64,000 nucleotides of DNA, from assembly GCF_021155775.2 (NCBI RefSeq), contig NC_060235.2, positions 8,479,193 to 8,543,192 of the forward strand. The letters run 5' to 3'. Below the pieces are notes generated by a model that had not been told where the DNA came from, ran no database searches, and saw nothing but the letters and a program-made list of their open reading frames with translations. Shown piece after piece: positions 23,690 through 34,352 of this stretch. This DNA is from Neodiprion pinetum (taxonomy: Eukaryota > Arthropoda > Insecta > Hymenoptera > Diprionidae). A program made the translations under genes and the position numbers. Numbering within the stretch: the stretch's first letter is position 1; every line of letters starts with the position of its first letter.

Positions 23690-26600
23690 AACTGATTTTC
23701 GGTGATCAGGATAGAAACACCTTTGACTTTTGGGGGCAACTTGTAGTGTTTTCAAATTTTTTGCGATTCACGAGTTGATAAAGTTTTTCTCGATCCAAAG
23801 GCTCATATTATCGTAGCTTAATTTTTCTGTTCTATTTCGTTCCATTTCCTGCATTTTATATATGAAAAAAAAATCTTGAACTTTGCCTACGGCAACTGCA
23901 TGTAACTTCTTAACACTTAGTTGGTGTCATTGTTGAGATGTCTTCAAAATCTGCTCACCAATTGGTTATTTTCTTGACTGAAACAGTTTCGTGTTAACGA
24001 CGTGAGACTGTTTCAAAGAAAAATTAGAAACAATTTTTGGGGCTTTCGGTTATAATAAACTTCATAGCGTAACATAATTTACGATAACAACCCGCAACAT
24101 GCTATTTCTTATTACTGTTTCACGTTTTCATTCTGTCACATATAGTCGCTATGGATAAACTTTTGTTCCAACCTTCACACCAAGGAAATTTTCCTCCTTG
24201 TTATCGTTATGGTCACGAATCCTTCGTATTTCACTTCATGTAATTGAAGAAATAAGAATTCACCAACTCTTTAAATATACAATGTGTGAAGCAAACAACC
24301 CAGTTACTCATAGAGTTACTTCCGAGCATTTTACACGTGTGAATTTGTAGGAATAAACAATGAAGCTACTTATGTCGCAGTTTCTGATTGGAACCTGCCA
24401 TTGGCTGCTCATCGAGTAGTAGGGGGAAAAACCGTTATATCCTACCGTTGAAAGAAAAGGATCAAGAACCGAGGGAGGGTCAAAAACTAGAACGTTGACT
24501 TGAATAATCAGATTGAATTTCATTTCTATTTAGCCCTCGAATAAATTAACGCTCGCCTCGTCAATTTTGGGCCGTGGAAACTATCAAAGGGGGGTTGACA
24601 ATTTTTCCATGAACCAAACTACGAGATCAGTTACATTGTCAAAAAACTATCTTTGAGTGCTATTTCAAGTCTTAACGAGATGGTGTAAATTTCGTACGAA
24701 CTGATGTAAATTCGAATTTGGGACCTACACGTGACAAAGCGGATATTTTACCGGTTCGTCCTAAATTTGACAGGAGCCAGCGAAACGGAATCTCAACAAT
24801 TTAGGATTCATCCTTTCTGAAAGACTCCAGCGAAGTTTTGACCTTTCATAAAATTATTGTCTTCCTCTCAAGAATTACTGGGGGGAAAAAAAATGATGTC
24901 AGTGATTTTCCTTTTTTGGGCGTGAATGAGAGGCCTGCGTGAATAGTTCCTCTACATCACACAGTGGATTCAATCGTTCCGGCATAAAGCCAAAGCTGGG
25001 ATCTGGGTATATCTGTAATCTGTTCTTTCGAGGGTAAAGCCGTCCCCATTTTTTATGGTAACCACCACCCTCAGCAGAGTATCACAAAGGAAATCCCCAA
25101 TTGTTTTTGCCCCTCTTTCTCCCTTCACCGTCCTAAGTGAATTGCGAGGTGAACGTTGAGAGAAAACAAGAGTAAAACGTCGAATAAGTAAAATGAAAAT
25201 TAAAGGTGAAACCTGGAGGACTTGAAACGGCTTTTGGAAACGGTCAAACAAGGGTGAGGATAAAAAAAGGCGATCGGCTTCATTTAATTTCGACAACAAG
25301 CACTCGAACTGTTTCAGCAACGAATACGATGACAAATCCTTTGTACTCCCGCTTTCTTGCACCCTGAGGCAAACGTCCTTTCCAGCCACTCACGAAACGG
25401 AGATGAATAGTCAATCTATTATCTAATAGCACCTCGTGGATAGACTCTCGAGGGTAAAAACCGTTCGGCCATTCGTTGCAGCTTACGGACGCGGAATAAT
25501 TCTCTCGCTCTATTTAGCGTTTCATGCGCTTCATCACTTACATTCGTACCTGCAATCATTTTATTTCAATTATGATTTGCTACTTGAAACCAGCTACGAA
25601 ATTACAAAATCGATTTTTCAAAGCGTGCGGAATGATTCAACTTTGTGTTGTAAGAAAGTTACATTCAGCTGGCCTCCCTCAATAATTACCAATCATTTTT
25701 CAATCCCATTTGAAAACGCGTTTTCAAAATGCTATTCGTAGTTTTTTATTTTCTCTCTGAAACGTAGAATAAGTACTGAGAAATTGAAAAAGATTTTAGT
25801 CGGAGAATGCCAGCTAATCTGTATGCGCACACTGTTAAAAATTTCTGTATTAGAAGTTTTATTCGGATGCGGAACAGTAAATTCACCACACATTTAGTTT
25901 TTATTAAATTTACAAATACAATAAATTTGCTACATAATTTAGTGAAAATACCTGCACACTTCGATTGCGAAATCAGATACTTGCGATACTTGTAACTCTC
26001 CGAAAGCTGTTTGAAAGTATTTTGTCGCAAGTTTGCTGAGTTGAAGAGCAAATCTTTGACTTCGGCGTTATTTATTTAAATGAAAACGACAAGTCGATTT
26101 AGAGTGTAGTTGAAAACTGATTCCACATGGTTCGGTTTCCGAGAGGTACGATACCTACAGTACCGAAAGAGTGAAAGAAGTAGCGACAATTTTTACCTCC
26201 TTCCTTTTATCGTCGTTGCTCGTGTCGAGATGCAGAAGATATCGAATGGTGACAACCCGCATCAACAGTAAAATCCGCGAAAAGCAATTGAATCGCGGGA
26301 ATCCGGGCTTTGCCGTGAGATCAGTGTTCTGGAAATCGAAGTTTCACTTGAGCGAAGGGTCAGGGGGAGCTGAGCCGAAAGAAATTGAACCTCCAAGGCT
26401 TGTAATTGGAGCAGTGCGAGACGTGAGCCAAAAGCTCCCTCACCCCCGGCACCTCCTTAATCCGAGAACCGATCTTTTCCCCGGCTTTAATGATACCGAT
26501 TACCTGCTGGGTATCAGTCAGGCTGCATGCCGCTACTAAGAACCGATAGAAATTGAAACGACAATTATAGCTGATCAAAAACGAGTAGAAAAACTAACGA

Positions 26601-27639
26601 ATCGGAGTAAAAAAGCACCACGGAGGGATCTGAGCTCGGTAAAAGTTCTTTTTAAATATACTGAGAAAAGAGTTTTGTTGTAATGAACCAGAATTTATTT
26701 ACTGTTAACAAATCGTACATTTGAATATTGCGAATTAAATATATAGTTACAGATAAAAAGACACGCATTTTTATGTACTTTTTTTGTGTGAAATAAAGAT
26801 TTGTTAACCCTTTGAGGGGCAGTGGGAAGTATACTGAGGCATTTTTTAGAGTCTTAGGTTCCTAAATAATGCAACCGTTATGAAAAATTAGGCCAACTGA
26901 CTCAGTTTTTTTTTTTTTTTTTTTTCATTCTTCAGATAATCGATTAAAAAAAATCAATTACTTTCGGAAAAAATCGGCTATTGGTAAAGGGATAGAGCTA
27001 GAGCTCTGAAAAATTTCACACATCTTTTCTATGCTTAGAACTATTATGTGTATTTTTTGCAAATTTCTTGACACGACGATTTGTTCAAAAAAAAAAATAT
27101 TCAATTTTGAATAATCCCAAAACCCAATAATTCAATAATTAAATTTGACTTGTGCATGTTTTACGGTGCGCTGAGTACGTAAATAATATAATTTCAAACA
27201 AGACAAATGGCGAATGATTCCATATTCCACCACTAGATGGCGAATTCAAACCCGCAATCAAAAATTAACTCTTGAATACTTATAACTAGAGCTATAGTCG
27301 CAGAGAACTTTATCTTTTCTTTGCATTTTTTCCTTTTGAGTAGAAAAATGAGGAATTATTAAGAAAAAAAAAAAATAAGAATAAGAAACAAAAAAGGAAC
27401 TAGTTTTTTCCCACATCTACATTATTAGTTTGGGGGACGCTGAGAGGGAGAATAAGCTACGTATATCATTTTTTATTCAGGACTTTGAAAGTAAAAGTCG
27501 CTATCTTGGATCCATTATCTTGAATGTTGCAAATCTGAAGTCTGATTCGTAATCGGCGACTCCAACAACCCCCGCAATGTCTACTTTTCAAATGTCAGAC
27601 TCGTGCCTGTGTTGAAAATCTACCAATCCGAATTTATCA
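23690..27639. other. Non-coding stretch with several GC-richer patches
   Basis: On the minus strand 24970-25389 is open for 139 codons, and on the plus strand 26171-26539 is open for 122. Neither peptide has a recognisable domain or a clear splice structure. Both lie in CpG-richer DNA containing the CGAGGGT word (25029 and 25449), where long chance frames are expected. A 20-bp T run lies at 26906-26925. An end-like sequence, ACTGAGAAAAGAG at 26661, resembles the terminal repeat of the 12694 element, but no partner end was found. Confidence 0.35.
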
Positions 27640-28185
27640 ATAAAGACAGACCAAATATTCGAAAGGTCGAAATCCCGAAACCCGCTAAAGACAGAATGGC
27701 CAAAATGTCGAAAGGTTGAATGACGTCAGAAACCCATATAATCTCTCCAACGCCACAAGAATCCGATGGACAGCGTCTAGTGCCATCTAGCATAAGTCTG
27801 CAAAACTGTGACAATCGTATTGCGGCTTTTTCCGCTTTCTGGCCCTTCTGCATTTTGCGGATCGTAATTTTGCTCCTTGTGAACTTTGATCGTCGAAACT
27901 AATTGTATCGGTTTTGCGGCTGTTCGAAGCACTAACTTTGATCTTTCTGTGTCTCCACGTTCCGTGATTTGGTCATTTGGAATGCCGACTGTTCTGAAAA
28001 TACTTTTTCGTACAAGAGAGCGTTAGATTGAATGAACTTTCGGGAAAACAGTTATTCTACTGGGTGATTTACCGAAAATCCCAACTTCGGTACGCTGATC
28101 ATTCGGTATGTTTTAAAATTTGTATCTCGAGAATTTCGGATTTTCGACGAGTCGACTTTTTGGTCTTTCGAAATTTTGACCCCCG
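27640..28185. repeat. Strand-switching degenerate array (TCGAAA-type words)
   Basis: The left part (about 27655-27720) is made of words such as attcgaaaggtcgaaat and cccgaaa. The right part (about 28090-28185) is made of their inverse, such as atttcggattttcgac, ggtctttcgaaattttgac and tttcgg. The orientation of the motif changes inside the patch, giving an overall palindromic composition. This is typical of neither a simple satellite nor a clean MITE. The middle contains a 60-codon open frame that I do not consider a gene. Confidence 0.45.
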
Positions 28186-28850
28186 AGAAAAAAAATCATA
28201 GCTTGTGACAGAAATTGAGCTCTATAATGAAATTCACATGCGTTTCTTTTTACACACAATACGTGAGTATTCTTCAAAATTTTGAGTGAAAAATATCTGA
28301 GAAACCGATATGTATCTTATTTCTTGACAAATTTCAAAGTCAGCTGTATTTTTGGCATTTCGTAAGTTCACAATTCACTTGAAACTGAAATGTTTTTGAG
28401 ATCAACCGTTCGTTGAATGATCAAGTTATACTCAAATCTCAGCTACGAATGAAAATCCACAAACAAAAAAAAAAAACGCATTCTCTTATCGACATAAAAA
28501 AAAATATATCCACAAAGTTTATTCGCAGACAATTTTTTTAGATGCAGTATGACTTTAAAAAAATTCATAACCGCGGAGGGTGGCGGTCGTATACAATATT
28601 TCTAATTTAAAACAGGCATTGGGGGGAAATTTTCATTCTTCTTATTTTTACTTTTGTCAGGGCGTTTTGCACGAAACTGCTTTTCTGAGTTACAGAAGCG
28701 AAACTGCCGGGCTGGGGGATGGTTTGTGATATCGGAACGCGCGCATCTATAGTCTCGCTTACGCACGCACGTATACACGCAAAAACTTGCACGTAAGTTA
28801 AATTTTAGCATGCGAGTTCGCGTTCGTCCGCAGGCTGGAGCCGCTTTCTC
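28186..28850. other. Non-coding stretch, nothing recognised
   Basis: AT-rich DNA with A runs at about 28466-28476 and 28496-28504. No gene or element end is recognised. Confidence 0.4.
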
Positions 28851-28899
28851 TCCGTAAAACAGAGATAAACGTGCGGATATGTGTAAAAGGGAGATTTAA

Positions 28900-29502
28900 A
28901 TGCATTCGTTCAGAGAAGGGTGGAAGGCCATGCAGGGCTCGAGGCAGGGTTTTTCGCCCAAGAGGAAACGGAGGGAATTATGGAGTGTTCAACCCGGCGA
29001 TATCTTTCCAACGTTTCTCGTCCTTTTCTTATTTCTACTTCGTTTTAATTTCTTTTATTCTTTGTCTTCCTCCGCCTCTATTATCCCCCGAGAAACGGGG
29101 ATAAAAATAAAGATAGGAACGAGAGTGAAAACTCGCGGGAAATACGAGGGACAGAAATGTGATAAAATGCCAACAATAAGAAGCATCAGGATGAGGGGGG
29201 GGGAAAAACGGACAGACACAGAGGGAAATGGAGTGAGGAAAACAAGGATCTTCCTGTCCGAGGAAGCGAGGCGGGCCGTTCGCCCCGGGAAATTCCCCGC
29301 TTCCATTTCCTTCAAATATTTCGCCGGCAGGATGAAGTATCGCTATTTTGTGAGCAATAAAACTCACCCAAGTTATACCCACCGACCGATATCGGCGTGT
29401 TCCACTGGTGACACATTTTTCCGAATAAAGCCGAACGCATCCTTAGGTATGCCTACTTTTAGTCTGTCGCGAAATTTTACCGCGACTTACCTTAGATATT
29501 GA
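28900..29502 (+). CDS. Unrecognised 200-codon open frame
   Basis: This is the longest uninterrupted frame in the window, ATG to TGA. The peptide begins with a basic segment (SPKRKRRELW at about residues 19-28). A hydrophobic stretch at about residues 37-57 (FPTFLVLFLFLLRFNFFY) could span a membrane, and a long Arg/Lys-rich tail follows. No family is recognised, and there is no poly-A signal or splice structure that I can tie to it. The minus strand is also open for 115 codons over the same DNA, which argues for a composition effect. A chance frame in a GC-richer patch, or a non-coding regulatory patch, are the alternatives. Confidence 0.2.
   Translation: MHSFREGWKAMQGSRQGFSPKRKRRELWSVQPGDIFPTFLVLFLFLLRFNFFYSLSSSASIIPRETGIKIKIGTRVKTRGKYEGQKCDKMPTIRSIRMRGGEKRTDTEGNGVRKTRIFLSEEARRAVRPGKFPASISFKYFAGRMKYRYFVSNKTHPSYTHRPISACSTGDTFFRIKPNASLGMPTFSLSRNFTATYLRY
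29287..29298. promoter_or_regulatory. kappaB-type site
   Basis: GGGAAATTCCCC matches the insect Rel-protein consensus GGGRNYYYYY, known for Dorsal, Dif and Relish, and is near-palindromic. It sits in a CpG-rich patch. No immune gene is visible next to it, so function is inferred from the motif only. Confidence 0.45.
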
Positions 29503-32500
29503 AGGAGGGGTGCGAAAGCAGCGAGTCTACTCGTAAATCAAACTTTTAGAATTCTGATTCAAATGAAGTGCTTTTCCTCTATAGGTATGTTCGATATACA
29601 CATTCCAAGGCGAGGTAAAAAATTTCGTTTCATTTTTTTTTTCTTTCTTTTACAGGCGCGTAAAGGTGAAGGTTGAATTTTATCAGATCGCCAAAATAGT
29701 TCTATGAAAAAACTGCAGGAATACGAATAATGGTCTGATTAGTATTTCAAATTTAATGCGTGTTATTTCAACATGTTCGTTAAGATTTTCTTTACAAGTT
29801 GAAGGGAACGTGAATGAAATAAAGTGCAAGAACGTTACTTTCTTAGTTCTCAAATTTAGAATCATGTTTTCGAGATGAAAACGGTGAGGAACGAATAATA
29901 GGTGAGGGTTTTTATGCTGTTAATGTACAAGAGTACATAAATGATTGAAAAATGTTGTAACGTTGAGATGACTGTCGAGTCATCGGTAACGTCTTAAAAC
30001 GTTTGCAACAGGTTGGTTTCATAAGTAATTGTATAAAAATAGATTCCCCTTTATAGTTAATAAAAATTTTAAAAAATTGCTCTTTCACTGTTTTTGGTGA
30101 TGCGGTCTCTTTTTTTCTTTGATTTCAGGTTTTAGATTGAGTTTCTGAATTTTTGTCAACGGCGCTGTCGTACAGACTGGGAAATCAGCTTCAATCGCGT
30201 GTTAATTTTCATCCGAAACATGTAACGGTTAATTCATAACGAAAAGAAATATACAGAACAGTTTTCGTTTCTCGCATGAAACATAACAGTGTGAAGCATT
30301 TTATTTATTTTTTAATTCGGGGTTTAAACGTGTTATAAACAAAAATTGGCATACAAAATTACATATGTCAACAAAGTCATTCGTTCATCAGTTTTATGAT
30401 CCAGCCCTCTGATTCATTTATTCTTTTCAAATGCCCAACATTCAAATTCTGAAATGTAAATCGCCTTTCCTTTCGTTTGTCTTTTGCTCTTATAGAAATT
30501 TATAACCGTCTCTCTGTATTTCATTTATTCACTAAAGTCTTCTTGATAATGACTTGGCTTTTACATGTGTGTTGTGCGAAATCATCAGCGAAATGTGTTT
30601 AAATAATGGCCACCCGTTCGTTGGGTAGGGATGATCTACGTTCCTGGGGTTTCGAAGATCAATCGATCGATTTTCGTCGTACTTTGGATGTTCTTGGTTT
30701 ACACCGCTGATCCACCGACAGAACCTTCGTCAATATCGATCGCCTGGCTGATTATCAAGAATTTTAACAACATAATTCAATCAAAGAAAATCGGCAAATC
30801 GTGCTCCTCTGAGTCAAATTTGATTCAGTCATTGTTTTGACTTCAAGGGGATACACTTAAATCGTCGCAAGCCATTCAACGACAATTACAATAATTATAC
30901 AGCATCCTAGAGCCCGCAGATCCTTTCACATGCATATCGTTACACGTAGAGGTGGATAGGAAAAACCGAGGATGTTAAGTAATGGGTGTGAAGTCAGCGT
31001 CACGGGGTTGTAAATTATTGTATAAAGCTAGTATCCCAAGTGTCAGGGGCAATGGTGCTCATAAGTTTATTACGGCGACCCTCTTCAAGGGGAGTGAAAT
31101 GATCGTAGCTGGGTCAGGGAGAAAAGGCCCGGGGCTTCGACCGACGCTGATGTTGTTTCTCCATGTCCCGCGATGTATCCAATGCAATTTATACACAAGT
31201 TAATCCTCCTTATTCCGCGACATGCCACGTAGTGGTAAATTGATTTTTGACAAGAGATTAGGCCCGGCCGCTCCGTCACTCGGGGTTCCTTCGTCCATGG
31301 AAACCGCAGAATTTAGAGAGTTAAGCCCCTGGCCGACCCCATCAAAGTAGGCGCTCCGAAAACCGCAAGGGTAAATTTGCCGTAACGTTGTTTGCGAGGG
31401 TACTTTGACGGTTGTGTCTTTTACCGAATTCACCTCCGTTTTTCAAGCCGCTGTCACTCGCTCTCGAATACATTCTTACTGCAGGAGGAAGGAACTTCAA
31501 TTGTTTTAGGAAGTGGAATGGAACAACGCGAAAGCAAATTTTACCCCCAAAGGTAAAACGGTAAGCCGAATACTTGACATTCTTGACTCACCATGGAGTT
31601 GAAAATATTGCTTGGCCAAGGACCGTCACTTTTTGTTCATTTTATCATATTCTTATAATTATTAAATTAATATATTCTTAAATTGCGGGAATCTCTACCA
31701 GACTTGTAAACAAAAACTTAAGTATCGGTACTCCGTTTTAAACCGCTTTTGAACGATTAATATTCTAATAGATTCGTTCGATGTCACACTACGATGTAGG
31801 ACAGTTCGTACAGAAGTCTGTTTTCCGTGAAGTTTCTGAAACAGATTTTATTTTTATAACTAGCCGATCCAATATTGTCATTTATTGATTATAATCAATA
31901 TCGAAGCGATGTAGTAACGTTAAACTCTTAACCATTCGAGCGTGATAGAAAAAAAAACTGTTTTAGTACATTCGGGAAAAATAGTTCTAAATCGAATGAG
32001 CCATTGTAGAGTGAAATAAAAGGAATCCGGATTCTCGACCATTCAAAGCTATTTTAAATACAGTATTTGAAACCGTGCATAGAATTACATAACCGAAAAA
32101 AATTCTATCGACAGCAAGCACAACTTGAGATAAAATTGTGACATCCTTGGTTAAAGTTCATAATTTTCTTTCTTATCGAATTTTTCGTTACTAAAGAAAC
32201 ATATATTCTATAATAAAACTCTTTTCTAGCGCTGTGCGTTTTTTTCTCTTTCTACTTGTAATATACAATATCTTCTTTGCTGTAGGTTCTCTTCGCTACA
32301 GCGAAAGCTCTTAGGAAAATTTTCATTTCTGATGCGCGACAGGAATTTTTCAGAAGGGGCAACAGGAAACACAGAGATAAAATAAAATAAACGAAACTGA
32401 GCAATATATTTTCATTTACCAAACTAGGTATGCATAAGAAGAAAGTCTCATCCTGACTATAAGGCACAATGCCTGATCTTGTGCCATATTGTGACTACTG

Positions 32501-32578
32501 TGCCATGTACGGTTTCAATTTTACGCCACACACAAGTTCTACTCTCGCTATGATACGCGTATTTTTTACCTTGGTATA
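29503..32578. other. Non-coding stretch, nothing recognised
   Basis: Short frames (for example 30631-30837 plus, 31085-31279 and 31200-31433 minus) carry no recognisable domain. A small inverted repeat GATGACT-GTCG-AGTCATC lies near 29967. A CpG-richer patch around 30960-31420 contains one CGAGGGT word at 31395. Confidence 0.4.
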
Positions 32579-33622
32579 CAGGGTGTCCCGTTTTGAATTG
32601 AACAAGCCATAACACCGTACCGTTTGATTTATCATCATTATTCAAGTCACGACTTGTGTCCCGGAAAAGGAAATCGATTTATGATTCAAGAAAAATAGCT
32701 ACGAACACAAAGTATTCCTTAAAAAGATCACTTTTTAGTTTCAACTGGGTCACTCGACAAATTGGTTCTAAATAATTCGAAAATAATTCTCTAATTTTTT
32801 CAGATTCTTACCTCAACTCTAACCCGTGTCCGCAAGAAAGTGGATTACCCTATTTAACCTTTTCGGAGATAAATTTAATATACCGAACAGATTTCGATGA
32901 AATTTGGTATGGGAGAGTTTCTTGGGTCGCTGATTACAAATATGAACTCGAAATTTGAAAATTCAAAATCGCGAATCCAACATGGTGGATCAAAATCAAA
33001 AAAATTATTCCATTTTGGTGAAACTCGGTTCTCGAGAGTTTTGGAGGCCGGTGATTACGAATCTGAACTCGAAATTACAAAATTGAAAATGGTGGTTCCT
33101 ATACGGTGAAATCACGTGACTTGGGATTTCGGTCCAACATATTGCGTAATTTTGAGTTCAGATTTGTAATGAGCCACCCAAGAAATCACCCTATGCCAAA
33201 TTTCATCGAAATCCGTTCGGTAGATTTGATTTGCCGCTTGAAGGGTTAAATGAGGTAATCTACCCTCTTGTTGGCACGGCTTGGAATCGACATGAAAATT
33301 TTAACAAATTAGGAAATTTTTTTTGAATTATTTGGTAGGTCAGTCAAAATTCAAAAATGACCTTTGTAAGAACCACCCTAATGCATACATTCAAAAAAAA
33401 GTTTCGCGAGTTTGTTTAGCACAAATAAAATTTCAATCAAACCATAAAAATTTAAACAAGTTTCAATGTTATGGTAAATAAATTTTCTAATAGCTGTTAA
33501 CTTATTTGAATGAATCGCTCTTCTCTCGGCGGATTTTTTATGACCTCTTGCTCTTAGGACTCTGAGAGCAATAACGCAAAGTGGCGCCGGAAAAGCTGCT
33601 TGGTTTATCACGAAACACCCTG
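32579..33622. mobile_element. Composite element with CAGGGTGT ends around a long foldback
   Basis: The left end reads CAGGGTGTCCCG and the right end inverts to CAGGGTGTTTCG, a terminal form that I recognise as common among insect DNA transposons. No transposase frame is present. Inside it lies a separate long inverted repeat (about 32740-33384). The minus-strand frame at 33378-33686 is open for 102 codons but crosses the right terminus and is unfamiliar. The simplest reading is one non-autonomous element into which a second one inserted. Confidence 0.55.
32740..33384. mobile_element. Long foldback element nested at 32.7-33.4 kb
   Basis: About 32756-32955 is an imperfect inverse of about 33148-33345. 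Matching blocks include aaataattcgaaaataatt with aaataattcaaaaaaaatt, ccgtgtccgcaag with ccgtgccaacaag, ccgaacagatttcgatgaaa with ccgaacggatttcgatgaaa, and gagtttcttgggtcgctgat with gatttcttgggtggctcat. The right edge reads, inverted, TTAGGGTGGTTC, similar to TTAGGGTGACTC at 59380. Its arms contain the dispersed repeat units also found at 15139-15480. Confidence 0.65.
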
Positions 33623-34177
33623 TGTACAGAATTGTACGCATGTGCGCACATCTTCGCTCTCGGAGGATTGAAGCTTTGTCCCACAATTTCTACGACCACG
33701 AAGAACTATAGAATCGGTACGTGATCTTGGTGAGTAACGAATTTTTCCGGGAGCAATAGCAATCTAGATCCGAGCCAGAAACGACATACATATAAACATA
33801 CCGGGGCGGAGAAAATTGTAGAAGAAAAGGAAGGCATATCTTACATTCCGTTTGCCATTCCAAGGGTTAAATTCGGCCAGCGTGCAAGAAATTTATATAG
33901 AAAGGGAAAAAGGAAGTGGAATAAATTGACGGAAAACTGCGGCTTTCGATCTTCCGAATAAGACGTTGCATCTCATTTTATTCCGGAAAAGTTACGATTT
34001 GAGAAACGAATAAGTTCAGCAACGACAGACGATAACAAGATTTTTATACAGGTACTTTACGGGATCAAACTAACACGATCAACACGATAGATTACAAGCA
34101 GCCCTTAATTACTCACGAATGTTCAAGCTTTTTATACCTACGATGATCGTGAATGAAATATTGTTGTAAAGCGTTAG
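33623..34177. other. Non-coding stretch, nothing recognised
   Basis: No gene, terminal repeat or RNA structure noted between the composite element and the hairpin. Confidence 0.4.
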
Positions 34178-34352
34178 ATGAACCTTAGTAGATATAATAC
34201 GACAGTTATGGATCAAGATTCCTATTACCGACATTTACTACAGTCGGTAAGGCAGGAATTCTTACCCCTCGCACGTAACTTACCGACTGTGGTAAGTGTC
34301 GGTAATAGGGATCTTGATCCAGAACCGTCGTATTATATCTACTAACCTTCAT
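34178..34352. mobile_element. 175-bp near-perfect hairpin, MITE-like
   Basis: The 74-bp arms 34178-34251 and 34279-34352 are inverted copies, with 67 of 74 matching by hand count, separated by a 27-bp loop. Shared blocks include tagtagatataatacgac, ggatcaagat and cctattaccgaca. The high arm identity suggests either a recent palindromic MITE or selection on a structured RNA. There is no open frame. Confidence 0.8.

Noticed and set aside
26661..26700. Third copy of the CACTGAG-ended element
   Set aside because: Only the first dozen or so bases resemble the terminal repeat, and neither internal sequence nor a right end was found. The same applies to 42324.
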